NCBI GenBank assembly: GCA_037043455.1
Contig: JAWPHD010006781.1
Span: forward strand, 1 to 64,000
Direction of reading: 5' to 3'
Length of the DNA stretch: 64,000 nucleotides
Origin: Cyrtodaria siliqua
Lineage: Eukaryota; Mollusca; Bivalvia; Adapedonta; Hiatellidae
Part shown: positions 47,382 to 58,218 of the stretch, in pieces
Layout: each line of letters opens with the position of its first letter
Numbering within the stretch: the first letter of the stretch is position 1
The notes under the pieces: model-generated
Databases searched by the model: none
Told to the model about the DNA's origin: nothing
Seen by the model: the letters and a program-made list of their open reading frames with translations, nothing else
Position numbers and translations under genes: made by a program

Positions 47382-48930
47382 ACGTCATTTTGTCCGTCAA
47401 TTTTGTTTAAGCTTAAAATTTGAAAGACCTTGTAATGTATCTTTATTTACTAGGCCTGGTGAATTAGAGTATTGAAAATAGTTCTTAAAAAAATTGTTTA
47501 AATTCCATTAATCGGACATTTTGAGGGGAAAAACTGGATTTGTATATCACAAAATGACGTTAGTTTGACGGAATGTATGTCCCGGCGTTTACACCATGTT
47601 AATTACCTGGTATTTTTTTTCCATTCAAAGACCAACATCCTAGGTAAGTACGGTTTATTATTGATATAAATACTTTGCAATTATAAAAAATAGCATCTTC
47701 TGTTGTTTAGTTTGATTAATGAAAGACATTTTATGGATTTTATTTTTGGTGTACGCATCGTACTGCGCGTCTGTCAATCGAGTGACGTTTCCAAAATGTG
47801 AAGAAACTCAAGCTTGTAAGCATGAATGTTTAATGAGGCAATCAAGCTTGTAAGCATGAATGTTTAATGAGGCAATCTAAGTTAGATAGGAACGTTAAAA
47901 CAAATGTCACCATCGATAATTTTTATACGACTTTCGCGAAATTCTAAAAAAACAAGTTGCGAACATAATTTCTGTCAATTTTTGTTAGTGACGTTCGACC
48001 TATCCCGCACCGTCTTAGAGGGTTACTACCCGCTGATTCATTCTGATTGGCTGATTGCGGTAAAAACCGAAGTAAGCCGCATGATTCAAAATGGCTGGCG
48101 GGTGAGACGCTGAGATAATTTAGGTTATTTTTTTAAGTTTAATCGTGTCTGTCATACTTATTTTATGTTCGCAACTAATGACGTTCTCGAAAAAGGTTGT
48201 GTTCTATCGATTCCCGTCATTTTGGGACACTAATATTTTGTATTTGAGGTCAGAAATGCATTTGATTCGCCGGCAACAGGTGATCTCTTCGATAGTTTCG
48301 GTTTATTTCGAAAAACACCCATGTGCATGAATGAACGTCATTTTCTGACGGAATAATTAGTTGCGATCGTATGTTTGTGACGGATATTTCTGTTGCTTAT
48401 GTCAGGATTTGACAGATATTATATTGTGAACGTCATATCATGACAGGAAAATGTGGCGAACGTTATTTCTTGTGAAGTTGCTTATGTCATTTTGACAGAC
48501 AAAAGCTTAATACACTTGTTTTATCTTGTGAGTAGGGCAACTTATTTTATGATTTCAAAGTTTTAGTGTTTTAGCTTAACACCAGGGTTAATTTTGAAAA
48601 TTAATACCCCATTGTACAAACAATTGTGACCATTTACGTTGTGAATGTCAGCTTTTGACAGACTTTTAGTTGTGAATGTCATATAATGACAGACAAATGA
48701 GGCGAACGTCATTTCTTGTGAAGTTGCTAAAGTCATTTTGACAGACAAAAGCTTAATAAACTTGTTTAATCTTGTAGGTAGGGCCAGTTATTGTATGATT
48801 TGCAAGTTTTAGTGTTTTGCTTAACACCAGAGTTAATTTTGAAACTTTACAACCCATTGTACAAACAATTGTGACCCTTAATTTTGTGAACATCAGCTTT
48901 TGACAGACTTAAAGTTGTGAATGTCATCCT
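47381..48930 (+). repeat. Left subterminal repeat array
   Basis: A dozen or so degenerate copies of GTTGCTAACGTCATTTT followed by TGACGG or TGACAG, for example at 47384, 48333, 48360, 48393, 48430, 48477, 48640, 48672, 48718 and 48890. Part of the array (48450-48690 and 48693-48925) is a tandem duplication of about 240 bp. Arrays of this kind commonly serve as transposase binding sites; that role is inferred. Confidence 0.72.
47600..47643 (+). other. Possible 5' UTR exon of the transposon gene
   Basis: The sequence CATCCTAG followed by GTAAGTACGG at 47644 is a strong splice donor within the left end of the transposon. A strong acceptor (tctcccaacttttcag) precedes the ATG exon at 49090. No start of transcription is visible; the left limit is arbitrary. 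Confidence 0.35.
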
Positions 48931-49117
48931 TTTGAATTACCTTCTTGTTTAACGTCTACACTACCTAAGGTAGTCAACAAAATCTCCTATCCAGGCATGT
49001 ATCCTGTTAAAAGCGGCAAAAATCCAAACAAACTTAGAACTGTGTTTTCACAAACAAACTTAGAATTGTGTTTTCTCCCAACTTTTCAGACTCATCTCAT
49101 AGACATAGACCTCTGAA

Positions 49118-49169
49118 ATGGAAGACACGGTCCGTGATGACACCAACAGCCTTAGTGACAGTAAGTCAG
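49118..49169 (+). CDS. Transposon gene exon 1 (start codon)
   Basis: ATG at 49118 begins MEDTVRDDTNSLSDSKSG. The first ATG after an acceptor at 49089. Ends phase 1 at GTAAAA (49170); an alternative, stronger donor GTAAGT nine bases earlier (49161) keeps the same phase and would drop three residues. Confidence 0.68.
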
Positions 49170-49619
49170 GTAAAAAAGTGTTTCTATTCCTCACTATATT
49201 TTCTGTTTACCTTATAAATGAGCTGCAGTCCACATGCGAAGTTAACTTTAATCCAAACAGACCCAGATCAACCTGTTAAATAACACGACTTTGTGAAAAT
49301 TAGCCTTTTGAGCCATTGCAGACTAATTCACAAAGTTTATTTCAACCTTCAACAACCTATCATAAAATATATATGTATGATCATAATTAATATCTATTTA
49401 AAACCAGGTTTGAATTCTTTTTCAAGAAGTCCTATCAGAATTGCACCCTTTGATTTTTGTTGAAAATTTTTTTTTGAGAAACAATACCACGCCTGCCTAA
49501 ATTCCTAGAATAAACACTAATCATGGTGGGATACAAAATTTATGCTTCATTCAGAAGCAAGAGCTCTAGTCCAGAATTCATTTTGCTGACATATAAAGAA
49601 AGATATGTTTGGTTTTCAG

Positions 49620-49827
49620 GAACTCACAAGAGTAAGTCTGCCCTGTCTCGATATAAAATGAAAACAGAAGATCCAGAAAGGTACAGAATATATCTAGATA
49701 AACAGAAGGTGACAGCCAAACAGAAGCGTGAGGAACTGAAAAGGGAGTTACAGAAGAAAAAAGGAAATGAGCAATCTAAAGCCAAAAAAGCACATCAAAA
49801 TGAGATGCAGAGACGCAGACAAAAAAG
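49620..49827 (+). CDS. Transposon gene exon 2: basic N-terminal region
   Basis: Phase 1 to 2. Encodes THKSKSALSRYKMKTEDPER followed by a Lys/Arg/Gln-rich helical stretch ending QRRRQKR. The RYK.K..DPE.Y..YL pattern is probably a nuclear or DNA-contacting segment, by inference. Acceptor ggttttcag, donor GTCAGT. Confidence 0.75.
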
Positions 49828-50469
49828 GTCAGTAAGATCTAGCAATGAATTTAGTACATTTCATAGAATATTAAACACTGAAATGGATCAGAACACATGG
49901 CAAAACTTCACTTAGCTGCATCATACAAAAATGTAACCTAGACATAATAAAGTCACATATAGAACAGATTAAAATATCGCCGATTGAATTACAGATTTTG
50001 AGCTAGTCTTGAAATTTGGAACATACACAAATGGGTCTATGGTGGGCGTCAAGACCACTCTGTTGTGATATCTTTGTTTCAAATTGTTTGTGTCAATAAA
50101 ATCTAGGTCAATTTTGAAACTAGATCATGTGGGGTTTAAAACTTGGTCACTAGTCTAGTACAAATCTTTCGAAACCATTCTTAACCCTTTCCCTCATATA
50201 GACACTTTCTGACGCCTCTGCAGCAGACGGCTTTTTGAAAACATAGTGACAAAAGAAGAAATTGCTCAAAACGAGCAATTTCTCCTTTTGCCACAATGTT
50301 TTCCACTTTTAGTCATAGGTTATCCATTCAATTAAAGAGAGTTTCCAATTTTTGACAAATTATGTTCAAAGTCGTCTGCTGCAGAATTGTCATGTATATG
50401 AGGGAAAAGGGTTAACACATTTAGCAAGGTAAGTGTTTATAAATAGCTCTTGTTTAAACTTATTCACAG

Positions 50470-53400
50470 GTATATGGAGAGAAAGAAAGAACAAGGGATA
50501 AACATCAAAAGTTCAACACCTAGTACAAAGGCTAAACCTCAAACAAGGAACAGTATTGAAACAAAAAGGGAGTACAATAGACAAAAGAAAAGAAAAGAAA
50601 GACAGGAAATGACCTGGCAAAAAAAGATGTGGATAAGAAAGAAGGACAGAGAAAGAAAAAAGAAAAATAGAAAAGAATCAGCGAACTTAAAGGAAATTGT
50701 ATCAACATCAACAGGAAGTCCGTTTGCGTCTAAAAAAACAGAGTACAATATAACTTCAAAAGTAAGGAAAATTATACCTAAATCACCAACAAAATTTGCG
50801 AAAGTTGTGGATAATTTGCTGTCCAAAGCATCACCAAGGAAAGTAGAAGCTCTAAAACAGCTGAAAATTTCAAAGTCAACTGCAAGTGTGCAATATGCCA
50901 GAAAGGTACTAGCTAATAAACAGGTGTTGAAAAGTTCGAAGTCTTCTTCGGTCATTGTCGCTGAGCATTTAGTCAAAAAATATAGAGCAGGACATATCGC
51001 ACATAGAAACGGTTCTATCATGAAAAGAAAATCGCACGTTGATAGAAATTCGATTCAGAAATTTTTTCTTCGGGAAGATATTTCCAGAGTCTTGCCAGGC
51101 AAGAGATACACAACAAAGGATGGACCGGGGTATGCGATGCAAGTATCTCTAAAAGCAGCACATTCAAAATATCTAGCTGAAAATCCAACAAAACGTGTGA
51201 GCAGTGGCAAGTTTGCTGCATTGCGGACAAAGAATGTTCGTCTATTGAGTGTTTCTGATAGGGAATTTTGTTGTTGTGTTTATTGCGTTAATGTACGTTA
51301 CAAAATGCTTTGTTTGAGTAGAGCTGTTGTTGACAAGGACAAGAAAAAAACATGTGAAACTGATGTTCTAGATATTGTGCTCTGCCCAAAACGTGATGGC
51401 CAAAGATATCACGAGCCTGATTGCATCAATGCTAACTGTAGGGATTGCAAGAACTATATGGATACTTTGAATAATTATTATCGTACTGTCCCAGATGATA
51501 AACAATTAACATGGACAAGATGGGAGTACAGAGAGACAGAAAACGGCAAACGCAAGAGAGTGGTTGTGACAAAGAAAGGCAACAAGCAGGCATGCTTAGA
51601 GGAGATTGTTGAAAATGATCTTAAGAGACCAGTTCAAGCAATTAGCTATTTCCAACACATTCACACAGCACATTGGCAAATTGCTCAGTTCAATCAAATC
51701 AAGAATCAACTTCCCACATGTAACATTTTACAAATCATGGACTTTGCAAAGAATAGAGAAATCAAATATCAAGATGAAATCAAGGGAGCATTCTATACAG
51801 CTGGCCAAATTACAATGCACCCAATCATCACATTTTACAAGGCAGACACTGGTTTAGTAAGAAATTCAAGTATAGTGATCTCAGAGGATACGGCCATGAT
51901 TATTATGCAGTTCAGCATTTTCAGGAGATAGTTGATCTTGAACTTGAAGAGAAACTTGGAGCCCGCAAACCAAACAGGAAAGTCATCTTTAGCGATGGAT
52001 GTAGCTGTCAATATAAATCAAAGGGACCGTTTGCTGAATTGGCAGATTCAAGTGATGTTATCAATCGAAATTACTATGGTTCTGAACACGGAAAAAGTGA
52101 ATGTGATGCTGAAACCGGCGTTGTGAATCGGTGTATTGACAGAGCTATTGTAGCTAATCAGACGGTTATAAATGATGCAGAGGATCTGTACCAATACTGT
52201 AAGAAAAATTTGGAATCAGACACACCATTTTCGAAAAGAACATTTCATTTAGTGAAATTAGGGGAAATAGACAGAGAGAGATCTGAAATAATGAAAGCAC
52301 AGACTGTGCAGGACACTCGAAAAATCCACCAAGCATTGAATCTTCAAACCAGAAACACTTTCAAGGCTCGAAATCTGTCGTGTTTTTGCATGAAGTGTGA
52401 AGCTGGCAACCCTGATTGTCTGAATTCAAAGTATGTGAACACTTATAAAGAGAAGACCCTCATAGAACAAACAAAGTCAAGTAAAACTCCAGCAGGTGAA
52501 TCAAAGAAGTCCACATCAGAAAAACCAAAGGCAGGTAAAACAAGACAGTTGGAAGAAAAACCAAAGAAAGGTAAAACAGTTAAACAATCAGAAGAAAAAC
52601 CAGAGAAAGGTAAAACAGTGAAACAATCAGAAGAAAAACCAAAGAAAGGTAAAATAGTGAAACAATCAAAAGAAAAACCAGAAACATCAAATGCAGAAAA
52701 TGAACGTCAGCAGTATTTCAGTTCATTATTAACCACAATGGAACTATCAGGATCAGAAGGATTTGAAAAATTGAAAGAAGTAAGCTCAGCCCTTCATACT
52801 GAAATAAATGACAAGTATCCATTGGAAACTGTTGACGGTCATTTCAATTTTGCTGACGGAAAATATACAGCCGATCAGATAGCTCTGACACTTATTCCGG
52901 AAGAAATACGCACTGGAGGAATGTTGCCAGTGAATGTGACGGCTGACGGCAACTGTTTGCCTAGAACAGGTAGCATATTGTCATTTGGCAATGAAAGCGC
53001 CAATGAAGAAATGAGAGTGAGAATAGCCATTGAACAGTGTCTGAACTCGGACTTATACATTGATAACAATTATTTAAACAGAGGTGAAAACTTTCCAGAA
53101 CATGAATCTAAATTCCTTGATATAACCTACACCATGTTTTCCGAACAATATATACCTGGTAACAAAGTAACAAAAACAGTCACTGAAAAAATATTTGAAG
53201 AAGAGACAGTAAAAATCTGTAAAAGAGGTTCATATATGGGCATATGGCAGCTATTTGCCTTAAGCTCTGTCCTAAAAAAGAAAATCTGTTCACTGTATCC
53301 AAACATAGGTCAGAGTTCCGTGAATCTGGTGCTGAATAGAGTTATACTGCCGAGGCAAGGTGACCACAATGAACCAAGCGTTACAGTAATGTGGACAACC

Positions 53401-53591
53401 ACGCGAACAGATATGGTTCAACAACACTGGATTCCTAACCACTTTGTGCCACTTTTACCTACCACACAACTGTCACATTTCACTGAAACGATGGGAGATT
53501 TAAGTGGCATGATGGACGGCTTCGACTTCAATGAAGAAGATGCTGATATATCCCTGGATGATACCATGATGGACACCATCCTTACTACTCT
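50470..53591 (+). CDS. Transposon gene exon 3: transposase-like core and OTU protease, with frameshift
   Basis: A 3122-nt exon. Frame 2 runs from YMERKKEQG to VISED (about 51889); frame 1 continues from HDYYAVQHFQEIVDLELEEK to the exon end. One base is missing between them: conserved spacing expects ISED, two residues, then HDYY. Contains the Cys-rich motif FCCCVYCVN, three acidic motifs typical of RNase-H-fold transposases (51740, 51994, 52105), a 14-residue repeat on EKPKKGKTVKQS (52540-52690), and the OTU domain from about 52870 with DGNCLPRTGSI and W.PNHFVPLLP. Spliced at CT/GTAAGT; if unspliced, TAA at 53593 ends the protein after the OTU domain. Confidence 0.85.
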
Positions 53592-53803
53592 GTAAGTTTA
53601 GGTACTTTTAGTAAAAGTTTCAGTAACCTTTATAAATATCAATCACTCTACTTAGATCTAGATCTATACCTTCAATGACCTGCAAAATGTTTAACACTCT
53701 CAGTTTTATAGAATATCTGACATTGTAAGAATCTTACTATGACATCAAATTGATTAATAAATTGAGTCCATTATGCAATGTTTATTAATGATGCTTTATT
53801 GTA

Positions 53804-54023
53804 ACGTGGTCGAGTGGTTAGCGTCAGGGATTTGAAACCGGGTGTCCCGGGTTCGATCCCCAGTCACGGCACAACATTCATGGTAGAGTGCCCTTGGGCA
53901 AGGCACATTTTCTAGCTTAGTACTGGTTTGTTTACCCAAGGATCATGAATAAGTGAACTGTCGCTGTGATATAACTGAAATAATGTTCAAAACGGCATAA
54001 AACCCCAATAAAACAAAACTGAA
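53804..54023 (+). mobile_element. tRNA-derived SINE inserted at a splice acceptor
   Basis: Head carries A-box-like GTGGTCGAGTGGTTAG and B-box GGGTTCGATCC; the body has TGCCCTTGGGCAAGGCAC, a SINE core motif; the tail is CCCCAATAAAACAAAACTGAA-like. Flanked by TTATTGTA at 53796-53803 and 54024-54031, an 8-bp target duplication. The paralogous intron before exon 5 has no SINE and shows the empty site. Confidence 0.85.
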
Positions 54024-54032
54024 TTATTGTAG

Positions 54033-54194
54033 CAACGGTACCAAAGAAGTTGACCCCATCCTAACACGTGATGACACCCCTACATTTGATGGCACCCCCA
54101 CACCTGAGGACAGTAGGCCTACACCTGATGGCACCCCCAGACCCAATCAAACTGAGGAGACAACCAACGATGGTGGTGATGAAATCCAGTCAAG
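54033..54194 (+). CDS. Transposon gene exon 4: Pro/Thr repeat exon, copy 1
   Basis: 162 nt, phase 2 to 2, a symmetric exon: NGTKEVDPILTRDDTPTFDG then TPTPEDSRPTPDGTPRPNQT and ending DEIQSR. Paralogous to exon 5 including flanking intron. Its acceptor lies in the target duplication of a SINE inserted immediately upstream. Confidence 0.75.
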
Positions 54195-54391
54195 GTAAAG
54201 TAAAAGTTTCAGTAACCTTTATAAATATCAATCACACTCTACTTAGAAAGATACCTTCAATGACCTGCAAAATGTTAAATACACTCATAGTTTTATAGAC
54301 TATCTGACATTGGAAGAATCTTAATAAAACATCAAAATGATTAATAGTTTGAGTCCATTATGCAATGTTTATTAATTATGCTTTTTTGTAG

Positions 54392-54847
54392 CAACGGTAC
54401 CAAAGACGTTGACCCCACCCTCGCGTGTGATGGCACCCCAACACCTGAGGACACTAGGCCTACACCTGATGGCACCCCCACACCTGAGGACACTAGGCCT
54501 ACACCTGATAGCACCCCCACACCTGAGGACACTAGGCCTACACCTGATGGCACCCCCACACCTGAGGACACTAGGCCTACACCTGATGGCACCCCCACAC
54601 CTGATAGCACCCCCACACCTGAGGACACTAGGCCTACACCTGATGGCACCCCCACACCTGAGGACACTAGGCCTACACCTGATAGCACCCCCACACCTGA
54701 GGACACTAGGCCTACACCTGATGGCACCCCCACACCTGAGGACACTAGGACTACACCTGATAGCACCCCCAGACCCAATCAAACTGAGGAGACGGACAAC
54801 GCTGGTGGTGATGATATTGGCTTGTCAGGACGAGAAATTCAGTCAAG
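54392..54847 (+). CDS. Transposon gene exon 5: Pro/Thr repeat exon, copy 2 (expanded)
   Basis: 456 nt, phase 2 to 2. Starts NGTKDVDPTLACDGTPTPED, then about nine copies of an 11-residue unit TPTPEDTRPTPDG/S-type coded by a 33-bp minisatellite, and ends with IQSR. Skipping exon 4, exon 5 or both would keep frame. The long open frames on the opposite strand here are shadows of the repeat. Confidence 0.78.
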
Positions 54848-55379
54848 GTAAAGTAAAAGTTTCAGTAACCTTTATAAATATCAATCACACTCTACTTAGA
54901 TAGATACCTTCAATGTAACGATACACTTGGCTCACGATACGTACTGTACATTTTGCAAACGATTCTATTACTTTGGTTTGATATGATATATTGGCTACAT
55001 TAGCTACATTATGATTTTATATAGCAAGTTGTAGTGACAATTATCCAATTTATACACAAGAACTATAATTTGTAGCTGCATCTTTTAATTTTAGGCCATT
55101 ATTTAGAAGCTTTTGATTATTTGCTTCATCAAAAACAACATCTGCATGGTTGATGTCGCCATTATTGATTTTTGTTCATGAATTTCTTCCTCCAATAGAA
55201 GAAATACCCTTTGGATATGTCTAAAATACGGAAACCGTACCAAATCGAACACCGAAAATGGCAATTAAATCGAACAACTTCGGTAATACAGAGTATCATT
55301 ACATCCCTACTTCAATGACCTGCAAAATGTTTGATACAAGCTTTTTTATTTGACTCTGCCTTTGTCACAATGTATCTGA

Positions 55380-55517
55380 CCATAAGATCTCGGATGTTTC
55401 CAAATTTCATTAATATCAACAGCTGGACTTAAACAGTCATTGTAGATAACACTGTATTTGCGGCCACAAAACTATTTTAATCAGTAGAGCGTATACAGGC
55501 CCTCTTGGGCCTCTTGT
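55380..55517 (-). mobile_element. 5' end of a tandem-repeat element, inverted
   Basis: Minus strand ACAAGAGGCCCAAGAGGGCC followed by GTATACGCTCTACTGA, matching the starts of 4308 and 12905. Truncated after about 140 bp. Lies in intron 5 of the transposon gene. Confidence 0.65.
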
Positions 55518-55641
55518 TTCTGTTTTCAAGAGTCATACATGCCATTTCAAGATTATAAATACGACATCCCTTGTATATGTAGTCAATATGTTCAATTAAG
55601 TTCAAATACATTAACAATTGTGTTAAATATTATTAAACCAG

Positions 55642-55699
55642 GTTTACAACAGGAGACTATGTCCTAGTTCAACATGGAAAGTGTTTATATCCTGCAGTT
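55642..55699 (+). CDS. Transposon gene exon 6: GDYVLV module
   Basis: 58 nt, phase 2 to 0, encoding FTTGDYVLVQHGKCLYPAV. Resembles the small beta-barrel GDyVLV..gk.yPa.V motifs near the C-termini of other transposon proteins. Acceptor aaaccag, donor GTAAGT. Confidence 0.72.
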
Positions 55700-56533
55700 G
55701 TAAGTCTTGTTACAAGTTACCAGTTGGTTGTTTTATTTTCTCTTTTTAGGTGATTTATTGTGGGACATCATGACCCTCAAGATTGTTTTATATATAGTTA
55801 ATACTCACAGTGAATTTTTAAAGGCTGTTCCCCAATTGGAAATAAACTATTTTCCCCAAAATATTATAAGCTATTTTTTCCCAAAAACTGATATTTTTTT
55901 CCAATTGAAAGAAATTTAACAAAATCTAACATATATATATTGGTCTTTTGGATTGGAAACTGCCGCATTGTGTCACTGTGAATTTTAACTGTAGAACAGT
56001 TGCTTTATTCAGGTTATACTTATACAAGTTGTTGGTTTTATATCGTTCCTACCAATTTGAAACATATAAATTGCGCTCATTTCGATTTATCATTGTTGTT
56101 ACATGTATGTTATCTTTGTTTCATCTTGTTGTTGCAACATCTTATCATTTCTATATCATAATCATTTCACCAGGTTTCAATTATTGTTTTCATTAGGACT
56201 GGTCAGTCAATGGCTCATGTTTTTTCTGTTCAAATTTAAACTGTGCTTAGATATATGATCTTGAAAAAATTAGATGCAGTGTACTCGGAAACCATCTGTT
56301 AATGCTAGAGAAAGATTTTTTGAAGTCAATATAAACAGCCAGTCAGATTGTTAATAAACAAGCTTTTAAATGAGAGCTTTTATTTCAGATTCAGATGAGG
56401 CTTACTTACTCTCCTGCAGTATGTTATATATTATATTTTCAAAGGTCAACTTTTAGTGTGAGGACGCTTTCTGCACACTCTAACATGGCTCACTGTGGGT
56501 GACTTTTTTATTTACTAGGCAAATGTTTTTCAG

Positions 56534-56699
56534 GTGGACAGCTGGCCATGGGTTAAATTTTTTAGCCGTAGGCAGAAGAAAGGGTTATGGACTTTGAACG
56601 AAATCCAACACACAGTGGTTCATCAGGACATACACTGCAAACTTCAACCACCTGAAATAGTAATGTGCGGAGGTACAAGACTACTGTATCAATTCAAAG
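56534..56699 (+). CDS. Transposon gene exon 7
   Basis: 166 nt, phase 0 to 1: VDSWPWVKFFSRRQKKGLWT followed by LNEIQHTVVHQDIHCKLQPP and CGGTRLLYQFK. Continues the small C-terminal module. Acceptor ttttcag, donor GTAAAT. Confidence 0.76.
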
Positions 56700-56981
56700 G
56701 TAAATGTCTGTGATATCCTAAGCTACATTCACAGTTTTCGCTAGAGCTTTCTGAAAGCTAAACAGTTTGGTTTATATTTCATAACTTGACTAGTGTAATA
56801 TCATAATTTTATATAACATGGCTTTATTATTTTTTTAAAGAGAAAACAATATTTCTGCTTTTCGAGCAATTTATTTTCTGATATACAGTGTCAAGTGATA
56901 AGTTGCAGGCTAAAATTTATCCTCCTAACATTTTCACTCGGTGACTCTAATAAATTTAGTTTCTGCTTTCTTTATTTTCAG

Positions 56982-57001
56982 ATGACGATATTCAACCATA
57001 G
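56982..57001 (+). CDS. Transposon gene exon 8 (stop)
   Basis: 20 nt completing DDDIQP and TAG (56999-57001). Acceptor tttattttcag; phase 1 matches exon 7. The tiny terminal exon is supported by phase and acceptor strength only. Confidence 0.6.
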
Positions 57002-57084
57002 GCACACGTCGGCCGGCACTGTTGTTTCTTGATATATTCTGGATGAGACACAATGTTGTATACATGTCAATCATCATAGAGAGT

Positions 57085-57210
57085 GTGTAGGCTAGAGAAA
57101 TAGTGTCTTACCTAAGGACACCCTGGCCGAGGATCGAACCCGGGACCTCCAGATTTGAAGTCCAGTGTATTACCAACTGCGCCAATGCAGACTTCATTGC
57201 AAGACTAAAA
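57085..57210 (-). mobile_element. tRNA-derived SINE head
   Basis: Minus strand TTGGCGCAGTTGGTAATACA (A box) and CCCGGGTTCGATCCTCGGCC (B box). Just downstream of the transposon gene stop codon and inside the transposon. Confidence 0.6.
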
Positions 57211-57749
57211 TATCTGTAACTAAGACTTGAAGGGACTAATATGAATCTACAGATATTAATAAGATTAACAAAACGATATGAAAGTGATTTGAAATGATAT
57301 GCATGTACATTCAGCAGCTATGGTGAGCCCCAAGGTCCCTTCACGCTAGGGGAGACTTGTTAACCAACCATTTCCAGTGTAAAAGCAAAACATGATGAGA
57401 TGAGAGATGAGATAATGGTTGGAGGGAAGTTTCAGTAACTAGTCAGTCCATACAACATTTTGCCATGAACAAATATAATAAGTAGGAAAAAGCTTCTGCC
57501 ATTTTAGGGACCTACAATGAATGTTTACATCCACTGTACATAGTTCTGAGACTTCCCCAACTCAATATGGTGAAGTGTAAAAAAAACGTCTACCCTAGGA
57601 CTATGTTACAAAGCACCATAGCATGTGCATAGGTAGTTAATGGGTTAAGGGCAACATACACATAGCTAATTATCAACACAAGCAGTGAATGGGTTTTTAA
57701 GTATTCTTTTATATTGTTCCCTCGAAATAGAATGTAAGCAAAATCTTGT

Positions 57750-58072
57750 GCCGTCAAAAAATTATGTTAGCATATTATTGATCCGTCAAAAATGATGTTT
57801 GCAAAAACATTGTTCCGTCAAAACATTATGTTGGCAACAATTTTTCCGTCAAAAAATGACGATATCAACACTAAAAAAGTTGCATAAACCTGTATTTGAA
57901 ACATTCTTTGCAGAAATCATACTTACTTTTGATACAGTTTTCAATAAATTGTTACTTTAATAATTTGGTTATTAATTTAATAATGGTAATCTCTTTAATT
58001 TTCATACTTTTTGAAGTTGTGAACATAAAAATTTCCGTCAAATATTCCGTCAAAAAATGACATTAGCAACCT
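57750..58072 (-). repeat. Right subterminal repeat array, inverted relative to the left
   Basis: At least five copies of CCGTCAAAAAATGACGTTAG followed by CAAC (57752, 57783, 57816, 57847, 58043), the reverse complement of the left-end motif. The opposite orientation at the two ends is what a terminal binding-site array should look like. Confidence 0.75.
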
Positions 58073-58218
58073 GAAATTTAAAATTCGATTTAAAAGCAAA
58101 TAAAACGTGATAGAATTTTTATTTTCATTTTTTTGACACCATATTATCACAATTTTGTCATTTACTACAAAAATCCTGCATTTTTTTATGCAAAATATTA
58201 TTTGTCTAATTGGACCTA

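Larger units (their letters stand above)
53592..54910 (+). repeat. Tandem duplication of intron plus Pro/Thr exon
   Basis: Sequence after exon 3 (53600-53803), after exon 4 (54195-54391) and after exon 5 (54848-54910) is homologous: AAGTTTCAGTAACCTTTATA, then TGACCTGCAAAATGTT, then CCATTATGCAATGTTTATTA. Together with exons 4 and 5 this shows exon duplication by a tandem event. Confidence 0.82.
49118..57001 (+). other. Transposon-encoded eight-exon gene: transposase-like core plus OTU protease (gene-level entry; one frameshift)
   Basis: Eight exons with GT-AG junctions and matching phases sum to 4244 nt, one base short of 1415 codons; the deficit agrees with a single missing base between 51889 and 51895. 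Domains in order: Lys/Arg-rich N-terminus with LSRYKMKTEDPERY; a Cys-rich segment (REFCCCVYC...C); a DDE/RNase-H-like core with acidic residues in MDFAKN (51740), FSDGCSCQYKSK (51994) and EHGKSECD (52105); four Lys-rich repeats; an OTU-type cysteine protease with Cys in DGNC (52954) and His in PNHFVPL (53440); Pro/Thr-rich repeats; and a C-terminal GDYVLVQHGKCLYPA module. Similar DG..QYK and HGK..CD motifs occur in many uncharacterised invertebrate proteins (recollection, unverified). An upstream 5' UTR exon is possible. Confidence 0.82.

Noticed and set aside
50539..51021. 160-residue minus-strand frame with hydrophobic stretches
   Set aside because: Antisense of the Lys-rich transposon exon 3; apparent hydrophobic runs come from AAA/AAG codons read backwards.
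51884..51900. Programmed -1 frameshift as explanation for the frame change in exon 3
   Set aside because: A -1 shift after GATACG would restore spacing, but there is no X XXY YYZ slippery heptamer and I saw no downstream structure; a one-base deletion is simpler.
53804..53875. Candidate tRNA gene with A and B boxes
   Set aside because: It is the head of a SINE with core, tail and an 8-bp target duplication.
54341..54782. Minus-strand frames of 136-145 residues and a second plus-strand frame of 164 residues
   Set aside because: Shadows of the 33-bp coding minisatellite in transposon exon 5; the plus-strand frame encoding TPTPED repeats is the one that fits splice phases.
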